A stretch of DNA of 64,000 nt from Nepenthes gracilis. Its lineage: Eukaryota > Streptophyta > Magnoliopsida > Caryophyllales > Nepenthaceae. Shown one piece after another: positions 24,094-34,740 of the stretch. Position 1 is the stretch's first letter. Each line of letters starts with the position of its first letter. The stretch spans positions 8,330,126-8,394,125 of the forward strand of contig BSYO01000036.1 of assembly GCA_033239525.1 (NCBI GenBank), read 5' to 3'. The position numbers and the translations under genes were made by a program. The notes beneath the pieces were generated by a model. That model saw only the letters and a list, made by a program, of their open reading frames with translations. It had not been told where the DNA came from and searched no databases.

Positions 24094-24203
24094 GAGTTAG
24101 CTTATCTTCTAATCTTATAAATCACAACCTTTATGAGGAAAAGCCAATGAGTTAGCTCATCTTTTACTCTTATATATCACAACCTTTATGAGGAAAGGCC
24201 AAG
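24094..24203 (+). repeat. Two tandem 55-bp units
   Basis: The units at 24094-24148 and 24149-24203 share 'gagttagct.atcttcta.tcttata.atcacaacctttatgaggaaa.gccaa' with a few substitutions. They lie upstream of the copia B integrase, perhaps in its former gag region. No function is inferred. Confidence 0.7.
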
Positions 24204-24970
24204 CGAAGACCACATTCAATGATTTGACCAATGGATATATTATTAAGAGATAAGTTTAAAATATAATAAATATCCGAAGTATAAAAATTGCATGTAGATA
24301 CATGATAAATATGATTGACAGGCATATGAAAACTATCAAAAGTATAGATAGAGACATGTTAGCTGAAAATATTATATAATATATTAATCATATGGTAGAT
24401 ATCATATGATTTTAACAAGTAGAGTGAACAAATAGGATAAAGATAAACCTAAAGGCATGAGACAAAACCTTGGTGAAAAATGCCTCCAAATCAAGTGCAA
24501 TAAGAGAGAATAGTGTAGGGGTAGAATCTATCAAAGCTGTATATTTCACCATTATTATTATTGTACTCATAACTTTTACCTTTTTATCCAATTTAAATTA
24601 TCTATCTTTATTTCAGCTTTTTTATTTTAAAATTTTTGCATTACATAAGGGATATCTGCCTTACAATTAAAATATAATCAAATCACTAAATTTTTTAAAT
24701 GTTATAAATTTAAAAATTTTGAATTTTTTTATTTTTTTTATTTTTTTAATCTATGGTATTCTATGGGTTCGCTTTTCCGGTGTGCACCCAAGGCTGTACC
24801 GAATTGACGACCGTCGATGGGAAACATAAAAAATTGATCAAAAAAAACAACAGCAAAAGTGTGAGCGGGAGATGTAATGGGCCTCCTTATATCTTTTTAA
24901 ATATTAAATTTGATATTATTAATTATTAAAATTATTTTTTGTAAAATTATATTTTAACGTATATTATTAA
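24204..24970. other. AT-rich spacer
   Basis: No gene was recognised. It may include the decayed gag end of copia B. A GC-richer patch at 24760-24830 is unexplained, and the last 80 bases are A/T runs that form the left flank of Tat element 1. Confidence 0.4.
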
Positions 24971-26180
24971 TGTATTCCCGGATTCGAATTGTTGAATGAG
25001 TTAAGGAGTCACTTGATCTTCATGGGAGGTCGAGCTGAAGTGAATTTGGTTATCGTTACTTCGACCATAGATTTTGCATACCACAACTAAAGAGTAAGAG
25101 GTCAGAAGATAATAGGACTCACTCTCCGGTATATTTTTTAATATCCAAATCAGAAGTCTTTCTCAAATGGATAGAAAGATAAGAGGTGCAGTGATAATGC
25201 GTAAGTGCATGTTTCAGGGGAGCAAGTGTTAGCGGAGGGGTAGGCTTCGAAGAGTATGCTCGGCCGAAGAGCAACTTAAGAAGGAGGATTGGGCTCCGAT
25301 GAATGTGCTATATTCGGGAGCAATTTAAGATGGAGGATTGGATTCTGATAAATATGCTTTATTGGGGAGCAGTTTAGGATTAAGGATTGGGCTACAATAA
25401 GTGCGCTATATTGGGGACTGGCTTAGGATTAAGAATTGTGTTCTAACAAGTACGCTCTATTAATGAGCGACTTCAGATAGATGATTGGGTTCTAATGAGT
25501 GCGCTTACTGAGGAGCGGCTTAAGACGGAGGATTGGGTTCTGATTAGTGCGTTCTATTGGGGAGTGGTTTAAAATAGAGAATTGGATTTCAATAAATGCG
25601 CTCTATTGAGGAGTAACTTAAGATGCAGGATTGGGCTCCAATGAGTGCGTTCTTCTGGGGAGCGTCTTAAGCTGGAGGATAGGGATCTGATTAGTGCACT
25701 CTATTAGAGAGCAGCTTTGTGGCGGACTTTGGTCAAAGGGTGGCTTAGAGATGAAGGAAAATGTTCTTCTGAAGGTCGCTCTAAGCATGAGAATCACCCA
25801 CTTTTTATCGTCACTCTTTGCTTTGAGTTCTCTTGCCACTCAAAAGTCTCCCTTCCTTTGGAGGAAGGGAGTTGTTTTTTGTAAAGAGTGCTGGCTAGTG
25901 GCCATAGGATGTTCATTGCGCCATGATTCTCTAGCATCTTGAGGAAGCTACCATCTACTTTTTCAGCATGCTGTACTTTTTTAGGTGATCAGGACGCGTC
26001 AGACTAGCAGCCACAATATGACAAACTGATGATCACCTGGGTTTATTTGCGAAACAGGAGTGGCCAAGTGGATTTCGTTGGGCTACACTAGCGAGCCAAT
26101 CTGAAGGATGCCCTCTAAGGCCCATACTCTACTCGATGGATCTTGGGTCGCATTAGTCCATTGCTTCCGGGGCAATCTGT
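24971..26180 (-). repeat. Tat element 1, 3' LTR (left copy)
   Basis: It begins tgtattcccggattcg and aligns with 31787-32871 almost throughout, including 'ctttgctttgagttctctt', 'ggaggaagggagttgtttttt' and 'aagtgga'. It is longer because its internal 49-bp minisatellite has nine units rather than six. The right boundary is uncertain by about 15 bases, since the copies diverge after 'ggggcaatctgta'. Confidence 0.7.
25281..25718 (+). repeat. 49-bp LTR minisatellite, nine units
   Basis: Nine units of about 49 bp with consensus near 'atggaggattgggttc' + 'cgatgagtgcgctctat' + 'tggggagcggcttaag'. Units differ from one another by several bases, so the array is old. It sits within the LTR of Tat element 1. 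The partner LTR has six units. Confidence 0.85.
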
Positions 26181-26452
26181 ACGTGCGGGCTTGTCCTCGG
26201 CAGGCCCATGGGTTACCAGACCCATCACTAGCCGCCATGCTAGGGGATATGAAATTTCAACTCTTGCCATGGTCTTGATGGGATGTCGCTACACTGGTCT
26301 TTCATACCTAATTTCCTTCATGAGGCACGCTTCTTCCCCATGCACTCTACAGCTCTAGTGAGATTCAGCATCGATTTAATACTTCACTGCCCGTGATCTC
26401 ACAGTAGCCAATGAAATCTACTTGATTTAATGTGGATTGGTCTCCTCTTCTA
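26181..26452 (+). other. Spacer between Tat 1 LTR and antisense unit 1
   Basis: About 270 bases separate the LTR end from the plus-strand TATA box, nearly the same as the 288 bases in Tat element 2. 'cttgtcctcggcaggccc' may be a decayed minus-strand polypurine tract. No coding sequence is seen. Confidence 0.4.
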
Positions 26453-27290
26453 GCTATAAATGGAGGGCCTCTCGATCCCTTAATTCACAAATCGTCTTCA
26501 CAAGCTAAGTGATGTGATAGTTTGAAGTTGGTATGAAGCTTTCACAACCACAAGTTGGGATCGATAGAAACTCTTGCCTGATGTTTGAAGCTGATGTTAC
26601 AGATGTGCCTGAAGTCTGCCTAGATTTTCCTCTTTTGGGACCCAACCTGTACCGTCCTCATGCGGTAGCAGAGGAGACATGGGTCTTGGTGACTGTCGTC
26701 GTCATCCCCCTGTGGGTACTCGTGCTTCCTTTCCTAAACAATTTTGAAGGGCAGGTGTCTCAACCCGACCAATGGGGGAAGGTAATACTTCACCCTATCT
26801 AGGCTAGCAACTCCATCCTCAGTTACCCTAGACGGGACAGCTTTCAAAGACTATCGGTGGGGAAGCCCCCGTCCCCACGGGGGGGAGTGGCCTTTGGCGG
26901 TCTGGCCTCAAATCTAACGTCATGCTCTGGCTTTTAGAGCTGCATTGGGTCTCGCAGAGACCCACAAACTTGGAAATCATGGCCGTATCTGGGGCACTTG
27001 GATCTGGGGGAGTGACCTCCCAGGTGAGAGCAGTAGTATTGTGCTTTGTTCTTGCAAGGGAGGGCTTTGTATGCTCTTCTTGCTGTGCTACATTCTCCCA
27101 AGAGGGTCGACAAGTAGGGGGCCGGTCCTTTGGAGGAAAACAATTACATTTTTGTTGTTCTATCATAGCTGTCTTCCTCGAAGCCATTTGGATGAATGTC
27201 ATTAGGTTGCTGTCCCATGTATTTTATTCCCTTCTGAGGTCATGCATTTGCTATTAAAAGTCTGTACTTTATAAAATGAATTAATAAATA
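26453..27290 (+). other. Antisense unit 1 of Tat element 1
   Basis: It starts with a plus-strand TATA-like box (ctataaatggagggcc) and ends with a poly(A)-like signal aataaa at 27283-27288. Both ends match the equivalent unit of Tat element 2: the start as 'cataaataggagggtcc', the end as 'ctgtacttt.taaa...aataaa...agt...ttgcctt'. The body has open frames (26533-26802 and 26922-27257) that I do not recognise and that may not be translated. It is a candidate transcript on the strand opposite to the element. The function is unknown. Confidence 0.45.
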
Positions 27291-27700
27291 TAACTACCAA
27301 GTATTGTTTGCCTTCATATTGCATGGCTCTAGTATTCTTGCATGGTGTGAATAGTTAAAGCATTTTAATGTTGCTTTCCGTTACTCGACGCTTTACAAAC
27401 AGATAATCTGGGTCGTTGGCAACTTGGTCTTTTGGTGATTCAGATTGGCGACGATTTGTCTCGAATGCTAGGTTGGGACGTAAGCTGGTCAGATCAACCT
27501 TGAGCCCGCCAAGGCTGCACGTTGCTAGTCCACTATCTTGGAAAGTCGGATACCGGGTCATCATTACCTATGCTATACTGCCGCCCTACCGGCTTTAGCA
27601 TCTGGGCCAACTGCTATTAGCGGACCGCATGGGAAGGTGTCACATCAGTCATCATAACAGGGCCAATGAAAAGACGTGCCGCAACACTTAGAGGTGAGGG

Positions 27701-27706
27701 CACGTG
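27701..27706 (+). promoter_or_regulatory. G-box upstream of the Tat 1 aORF
   Basis: CACGTG followed by TC lies 162 bases upstream of the aORF ATG. The same hexamer lies upstream of both corresponding units in Tat element 2. It is a plant bZIP/bHLH binding motif. No clear TATA box was found between it and the start here. Confidence 0.4.
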
Positions 27707-27867
27707 TCGTGGCCATTATGAAGACACAACCCCTCAATATCTCTCGAATGATGCCGTTGTGGGCTGAGGCATGGAGTGTTGGTTTTTTGCTGTTCTTTCA
27801 CCCCTTTGCTTCTAGAACATCTCTACCCTAGGTCGCCACCTCCCTGTCTAGCTTGTGCAGTTTTCGA

Positions 27868-29765
27868 ATGGCTTCCCAAGGCAACGTTAATATTTGATCG
27901 ACCCTATCTGACAGGGATATAGAGTTGTTGTGCAACAGGTATCACGTTTCAAGTTTCATCCCCTATGTGGAGCCCAGCACAAAGGACGTGGCTTTCCTTT
28001 CCTCCTTTAGGGTTTATAACCAATTACAAGGAGTGTAGATCAGTCTTCATATCCCGCTTTTGAGGGAGCTTTGGGAGATTCCGGGTGCCTTGGAGATCCC
28101 TGTGGCTCGTCTCCATTTGGATGTTGTTCAGTATTTGATGACTCTATGTACCTTCTTTCGTGTCAGAGGGCTTACTCTGAATGTCTAGGCTTTGAAGGTG
28201 CTTCTTCTGGTCGGCCAAGAGAAAGATTGGGTTTCCTTCAGCCCTTGTGCAAGGTTTGAGATAAGTTGGGGAAGCCTAGACTCGACAGATGGTTGGAAGA
28301 TGCGCTTCTTCTTGGTGGTTGACGTCAACTGGAGGGTTCTGAAAGTTGGGGTAAGGCCAACAGCGCCTACACCGATGACATCCGACTGCATGAGGAGCAA
28401 ATGGTGCAACCTTTGATGGCATTGGTTGAGGAGCATGCAAGTGCCTTGTGCCATATTGAAGATTGGGTCTCCCAATGTGCACTAGGGGGAGAGCTAGGGG
28501 AGGATTCATTGGAGGAAGGTGGCTCCTCTCCATGCACGGTCGCCATCCCAAGAGAAAGTTTTGGGCACTACTTTCCCGAGACTCTCCTAAGTAGGTTTTC
28601 AATGAGGTGGCTCCCCCGCCACCTACCTTGTCTGAGGAATGTTGAAGGATTAATGCGGCTTATACGAGGGTGACACCTCTGGTTGTTGTTGGGTAGTCTA
28701 GGGGGCCAGGTTTGGACTAATCTTCGTTAGATGATTTAAGCCTTGATGACTCACCAGATGAATTCAAAGGTGAGGAGTCCTCGGTTGGCTCTACTAACAG
28801 GGCAGGGGTCCCTTCGGCCGGTGGACTGGGCAAGTCAATCGATGCCACGGTTGCGTCAGGAAGGAGAACCCCGATATTGGTGGCTTCTTCTCCAGAAGCA
28901 TCTATGCCTGCTTCGTCCATCGTCCTTGTTGAGAAAGGCACTTGAATGGATTAGGTGAATGAAGAGTTGGTTGGGGATGGCTCGGAGGCTGAGCCGGCTG
29001 CTGAGGGGGTATCTCGTCCTAAAGAGTTTATGCACGAGCCCCCTGATTCCTTGGGCAGGCTTAGCTCTCTTCTAGGCTTTGAGGCGCTTCTTTCCCATGG
29101 TGTTTGATCACTGGGCTCTTTGCCAATCATTGCAGGAATTGGAACTGAGGAATCTCCTGGCCCATCACATTGTAGAGGGCCTTCTCATTATGAGGTATGG
29201 CGTTGCATGCTTCTTTACTTTGATATTATTGTGCTTTCCCATTATCGTTTTTGACAGACCATCGTCCGTTGTCTAGAATGCCTAGGAAGCACTCTGAGTG
29301 GTGGAGAAGGCACTGCATTGGAGAGATGCCAAAATCCTACGGCTATCTCAAGGGTGCATAGACCACACTGTGATGAAGGATGCGGAGCATCGGATGAATG
29401 CTGCTATTACCAATACTTTATGGAGTGAACAACGAGTGGCCTATCTCAACCAGAAACTGTTCAAGACAAAGGTGAGATCTCAAGAGCTCTCCGGGGGGAA
29501 TGCTCAAGCTCTAGAACGGATTGTCTTACTCGTGGACAAACTTTGTGATGCAAGGCCGCAACTTGTGGTTCTCCAGAGGGATAAAGCTCGGATTGAAGGG
29601 GAGCTCTGATCCTGAGGACTATCCAGAGGCAGGAGGGGGCCTACACCCTGCACACTGGGGGGCCCTCAACCCTAAGAAAGTTATCCAAGTATTAGGTGTA
29701 GGCTATCCTTTGTTCTTTTGCAGGCACTCAGGCGCCCTGGTTGTACCTTTTGAATCTTTAATAAA
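27868..29765 (+). pseudogene. Tat 1 antisense ORF (putative gypsy-type transposase-like protein)
   Basis: The frame from ATG 27868 runs to 28418 with three in-frame stops (TGA at 27895, TAG at 28036 and 28186). It reads 'LSDRDIELLCNRYHV', 'IPVARLHLDVVQYLMTLC', 'DWVSFSPCARFEI' and 'DGWKMRFFLVVDV'. This order of a His/Leu block, an SFSP block and a W..RFF block is that of the plant 'putative gypsy-type transposon' protein family, and it parallels the Tat element 2 protein. Downstream frames (28401-29195) are low-complexity. An intron fits at 29195-29257, followed by a coiled-coil-like segment to about 29610 and aataaa at 29760-29765. It lies antisense to the element. It is now broken. Confidence 0.65.
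29195..29257 (+). other. Putative intron in the Tat 1 aORF
   Basis: It has donor ATGAG/GTATGG and acceptor TTTTTGACAG/ACC, is 63 bases long, T-rich, and has splice signals only on the plus strand. It lies just before the coiled-coil part, the same relative place as the 77-base intron of the Tat 2 aORF. Confidence 0.5.
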
Positions 29766-31768
29766 CTAGCTTTGATTGTTTCAATCTTTGTCTCTAATAT
29801 CTTTAATTGTACGTTGATTTGCCTTTGTCTTGTGTCGACTCTGTTTTGTCGACTAAGAGTTATCGTTATTGTTACTGGGCTTGACCGAACACATTTGCCT
29901 GCTTGCGCTCGCTCCTGTAAGGAGGTCGTCATGAGATAGATTCTTTGTCGATTAGGCATTGCTACTATTGCTGCTAGACTTGGTCAGACATATTCGTCTG
30001 TTTGTACTCTTTCTTGTGGAAGGATGTCACGGCATGGGTTTTGGTGAGCCTTGCAAGAGCCGACTGGGTTTCATGGCCATAGTTGCTGAGCTCTAGCAGA
30101 GTCTAGGCCATCGCATGCACATAATCATTGGCACATGATCTTGTTAGAGGACGTCGTAACTTTCACACGTCAGGTCCTAGACTGCCGACTATTTTTGACT
30201 AATAATGCTCGTTCCTATTGAAAAAAGTTATCACATGCATGCTGTAAAGCCCCCTAAAGTTTTATGGCAACATATTGGGGATGTCCGAATCTTGGTTTGT
30301 GAGCCCCCTAGGCCACGAGGTTCAACCTCGTTTGGGCCACTTGATAAATAGGATTGAGGTTTTTTTGACTAGGTCATTGCTAGTCAGGTAGTAGGTGAAG
30401 AAATGTTTACTTAATTTTGGGACAGTCCAGACCTTGAAATTGATACAAGCATACAAGCATTCTTATGATTGGCTTAATAAATGAAACAAGCAATTAATGT
30501 CATTTAAGCATTCAATATGGATGCGTTTAACTTACCTGTGCTTGGGGAAAAATCACCTGCAGTGCCTGTTGGGGCAGAGGGTGCTCTAGGCCCAAGGGGG
30601 CTGGCCTCTTGCTCTGGGAGCACAGAGTGCGTGCCCCACTCTGGAGAATTGTTGAGGCAAGAGGCTGTTCTCGTTAGTCAGGAGACCGATCGGCGGTCTC
30701 TGCTAGCAGCTTCTTCACTTTGAAGGGCTTGATCCACCATTCCGAACCAGTGTAAGTTTGTTCTCTTGCTACCGTGCTCGAAAGGGGTGCCCATCTGGGG
30801 CTGGACTCTCGTTAGCGATCATGGCCTCAAGAGTCCTGGTTCGGTGCTCGGCGCTTTGCTCAATGGTTTTGTCCGGTGAGGCAACCTCCATTCTTCTTTG
30901 GCTCCGTCGATGCCGGAGTTCATGGGCTTCCTTTGGCCCTGAGGTGATGAGTGCTGGACTTGAGATGCCTAGCCCCTATTGTACGATCAATCATGGCAAT
31001 CGGTGCAAAGTGTGGGCTCGAAAATTCTCATGCTTTTCGTTGGGTCACGTGGCCTTCACTTTGGTCAGTCGAAGTCGCATGGCCCGCAGGTATCGAGGGG
31101 GCCCTACTTGACGTGTTGGCAATCTCTTTCATCTTGAAATGTCACGTGCGGGGCATTGTAGACTTTGCCACCTTGAGGGCATTCCAGCCCACTGTCTACC
31201 CCGCACCCGGGTACCACTAAGGTTGGAAGTAATCTAGGGAGAACACCGAATCAAAACTTTGGATGTCGGGTCCCAAGTCGGTGTGACACTTATCGACGCT
31301 GCATGGGGCTTTCTCTCGAGCAGGGGCTCTCTCATCCTATCGAGAGCGTCGTGGATCACGCTGCTCTAGGCTTTCATGTTGCATCTTATGACTCAATCGG
31401 CCCTCCAGCTGTGGCAAGGACCTATTGCTCACTGCGGCCAGGTTTACAAGGTCGTTAGGCCACAGGACCCTTTGAGGATGCTAATTCTTTTCAATTTCTC
31501 CTTCTGGTTGCTGTGGTTTGGGAGTTGGGAGCGGGGCCCCTAGTGTAGCACCTTCAAATATGTACCGACGGTCCTAGGACCGCATGGGACATGGTGCATT
31601 TTTGGGTGGTGAGTGTCTGCACCTAAGAGGCCAGCCGTTCGTTCTCGTGACTATCCACAGAGGGGTCATCACCACGGGAGATGACATATATGGCAATTGC
31701 GCTGGCTCATGCCCTAACATTGGCTATATCTGCTCTCATATGAGTAGTGGCTAGACTTTTCAATTGTT
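29766..31768. other. Tat 1 internal region without recognised gag-pol
   Basis: About 2 kb lies between the aORF end and the primer-binding site, where gag and pol would sit on the minus strand. No zinc knuckle, protease, RT, RNase H or integrase motif was found on either strand. Open frames are short and fragmentary. Tat-derived leader sequence is likely. Confidence 0.45.
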
Positions 31769-31786
31769 TTTCACAGACGGCGTCAA
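31769..31786 (-). promoter_or_regulatory. Tat 1 primer-binding site
   Basis: On the minus strand this reads TTGACGCCGTCTGTGAAA, directly next to the LTR end. It resembles the TTGGCGCCGTCTGTGG-type site common in Tat-lineage elements and the site of Tat element 2, with a few changes. It identifies the right repeat as the 5' LTR. Confidence 0.7.
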
Positions 31787-32871
31787 TGATACGTCTCCGA
31801 ATCCAAATTGTTGAACGAGTTAAAAAGCCATTTGATCTTCCTGAGAAATCGAGTTGAAATGGGTTTGGTCATCGTTACTTAGACCTGAAGTCTGCACACT
31901 ACAACTAACGAATAAGATGTTAGAGGACGGTGAGACTCACTTCCTAATATATCCTCTAACACTCAAGTTAAAAATATTTCTCAAATGGATAGAAAGATAA
32001 GAGGGTACAATGATAATGCATAGTGCATGTTTCAAGGGAGCGAGTGTTAGGGAAAGGCTAGGCTCAGAAGAGTGCAATCAGTTGGGGAGTTGCTTAAGAT
32101 GGACGATTGGGTTCCAATGAGTGCATTTTATTGGGGAGTGACTTAAGATGGAGGATTGGGTTTTGAGGAGTGTGCTCTATTGAGGAGCGGCTTAAGATGA
32201 AGGACTAAACTTTAAGGAGTGCACTCTACTAGGGAGCAGCTTAAGATGGAGGATTGGGTTTCGATGAGTACGCTCTATTGGGAAGCGGCTTAAGATGGAG
32301 GATTGGGTTCCGATGAGTGTGCTATATTGGGGAGCAACTTAAGATGAAGGATTGAGCTCCGATGAGTATGCTTTATTGAGAAGCAACTTTATGGCGGACC
32401 CTGGTTAGCGGGTGGCTTCGAGACGATGGGAAATCTTCTTTTGAGGGTTGCTCTCAGCCTGAGAATTGCCCCCTTTTGTCATCTCTCTTTGCTTTGAGTT
32501 CTCTTGTTGCCCAAAAAGTCCCCCATTCCTTTGGAGGAAGGGAGTTGTTTTTTGTAGAGAGAATGCTTGCTAGCAGCCATAGGGTGTTCACTGTGCCACA
32601 ATTCTCTGGCATCTTGAGGAATCTACCCTCTACTTTTTTGACGCGCTGTGCTTTTCCAAGTGATCAGGTTGTATTAGACTGGCAGTCATAGCACGATAGG
32701 CTAATGATCATGCGGCTTTGTTTGTAAAACGGGGGTTGCCAAGTGGACTCTATTGGGCCACACCAACGAGCTAGTTCGAAGGGTGCCCTCTAAGGTCCAT
32801 ACTCTGCCGGGCAGATCTTGGATCACATGGGTCCTCTGCTGTCTTGTTGTTATCCAGGGCAACCTATAACA
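31787..32871 (-). repeat. Tat element 1, 5' LTR (right copy)
   Basis: It begins tgatacgtctccgaatcc on the plus strand and ends cctataaca. A minus-strand TATA-like sequence (ggatatatta) near 31950 lies about 160 bases from the PBS end. It contains six 49-bp units. Divergence from the left LTR is substantial by eye, so the insertion is old. Confidence 0.7.
32099..32390 (+). repeat. 49-bp LTR minisatellite, six units
   Basis: Six units of the repeat also present nine times at 25281-25718. Three of the units read 'atggaggattgggtt' without change in their first 15 bases. Confidence 0.85.
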
Positions 32872-33137
32872 TGTAAAATATTTTTGAGCTAACTATTTTT
32901 CAAATATGAATTTTATAGTAAATGCTTCTTTAATTAGGAATTAGGCAAAATAATAATAATAAATTAAATAAATATTTAATAGGATAAATAATGATATTGG
33001 ACTTAATGGACCTAAAAAATTTAGTATTTGAATTTAGAATTTCAAATTTTAACTAATTCTTGAAGGGCTTAAATATCTATATTAAAATTAATAAATATTA
33101 TAATAACAAATATAATAATAATAATGATAATGATAAT

Positions 33138-33907
33138 TGTTGTGTCTCGGGTCTCCGGTTATCTTACGGATTAGGGAGCCTTTAGATTCCTCGGCATCCA
33201 GAGGTGATCACGAGTGAGTCCGGTCTCCGTCGCTGTGAACCTAGAGCACTTAGAGGTACGTGGAAATATAATGAGCGTTTGGTGAGAGTGTATATATACG
33301 AGAGTTGATCTCGATGAGCGGTTGGTGGGAGGCTTGGCTCCCTATATGCACCGCGATGGGTGGCTAACTTTTAGTTGTCTGTGAGCTGGCCGTGAGTTTG
33401 AGAGCTGCAGCTTAGGAGCATATGTCTCGGTGCCAGGCTCAAATCACTGATTTGGTGTCCAACCCCTTCTCCTTTGGAAGGAGAGGGAATTTATAGGATC
33501 CAACGAGTGAAGCTTTGGGCATGAGAATCCATCCTGTAGGGATTCGTCAGCCGTTGCCCAGCGGTGATCGCTGGTGTGTCATTTGTCACCTTGCGGTAGC
33601 GGGGAGACCGTCGCACGTCACAGGCCACGTTTGGTCTATCTCTTATGCCAAGATTGGCTGGAGAACTATAAGCAGTAGCGCGAGCCGCGGCTGGCAGTGT
33701 TGACCTCACTCTCATTGGCTCACCTTGCTGCTTTGAGTCTGTCGCTTGCAACCGCATTAATGATCTACAGGGAACACTGATTGGCTGCAGGCACTGGGCT
33801 ACCATGTAGGCTATTTTTGAATATTGGGCTGAGTTGTCCACTTGGACTGCTACTTTTTGTAGTGGGCCTTGCGTTTCCTCTGGGCCTCTCAGGTATTGGA
33901 CTCAACA
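33138..33907 (-). repeat. Tat element 2, 3' LTR
   Basis: On the plus strand it runs tgttgtgtctcggg to ggactcaaca. The minus-strand TATA box is at about 33488-33497 (tcctataaat). It aligns end to end with 51198-51969 with scattered substitutions. Confidence 0.9.
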
Positions 33908-33925
33908 CTAGTCCCCCATCCCTGG
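33908..33925 (-). promoter_or_regulatory. Tat element 2 polypurine tract
   Basis: On the minus strand this reads GGGATGGGGGACTAG immediately before the 3' LTR, as required for plus-strand priming. It confirms the orientation. Confidence 0.75.
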
Positions 33926-34194
33926 GCCAACCTGCGGTCGAGGCTTGACATGTCTACTTCGGGTCCAACTGGTCACCTGACCACCCTCCTTGAGGTGCAG
34001 TAGGCTTTGTCCTCTTTTGGCGTTGTGTCTTCCCCAGGTAGTCATGCAGACTTTTCAGGTACCGCAGTGATTCGGTGCCTAGAATGGAAGGACTTGCACA
34101 CCTGAGGTCATGTCGGAATTGAAGGATTTCCTATTTCATGAAAGACATCCACGCGATAGCATATCCTATTAGGTGCTGAAAGGGTGCCAACCTG

Positions 34195-34740
34195 CCCATA
34201 AATAGGAGGGTCCTTTTGTCGGTGCAGCTCATCCCTTGACCGATATTAGAGGAGTGATGCAAGGGCCTTGGCTCATCCTGCTTCTGGTGAGAATCTTCGA
34301 AGGAGTCAGATGGACTAGCCGGAGATCTGGACCTTCTGACGAAGACTATCCATACGCCCTCATTATGGGCGGTCCCTCATGCTAATGAGGGTGACTCAAC
34401 CACTTTGCCATTGTCGTGTGCTTCTCTCCAAGCTGTGGTGATCTCCGATACGGTGGCGGATCTTGGCGGAGCTATCACGGGGCTCTTTGCTCCCGGTGTA
34501 GCACATCGCTCACGGCCTTCACTATACTTGGGTCATCATATGTACCATCTAGAGAGGAGGCAGGAGGCGGAGTCTCTATTGGGGGAGCGCGTGCCTTCTG
34601 CGTCCCTACAGGGACTCCTATTGTGGGCATTGGTTCTGCTTCTGCGGTTAGCATTGGGCTTGTTCACAACGGCTAGCCAACGCCGACAGCTCTGGTGCTT
34701 CGGCTTGTTGGGTTACCGGTGATGGAGCCGTGTTGATCCC
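34195..34740 (+). other. Antisense unit 1 of Tat element 2, 5' part
   Basis: It begins with a plus-strand TATA-like box (ccataaataggaggg), 288 bases from the LTR, and runs into the LINE insertion. The other part lies at about 40825-40985, where a poly(A)-like signal (40960-40965) matches that of unit 1 in Tat element 1. Open frames at 34405-34722 and 34416-34676 are not recognised. The LINE therefore interrupted an antisense unit. Confidence 0.45.

Larger units (their letters stand above)
24971..32871 (-). mobile_element. Tat element 1: non-autonomous gypsy with antisense genes
   Basis: Two related repeats (24971-26180 and 31787-32871) enclose about 5.6 kb. A primer-binding-site-like sequence next to the right repeat sets minus orientation. 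No gag, protease, RT, RNase H or integrase was recognised on either strand. The interior instead carries two plus-strand transcription-unit-like modules (26453-27290 and 27701-29765). The gene in the second is a homologue of the antisense ORF of Tat element 2. Layout and PBS make it a Tat-lineage member that depends on others for movement. Flanks are attaa and tgtaa, a poor duplication. Confidence 0.7.

Noticed and set aside
26453..26465. TATA box first taken as the LTR promoter of a plus-oriented element
   Set aside because: The PBS at 31769-31786 and the LTR comparison show minus orientation and place this TATA outside the LTR. It is better explained as the start of antisense unit 1.
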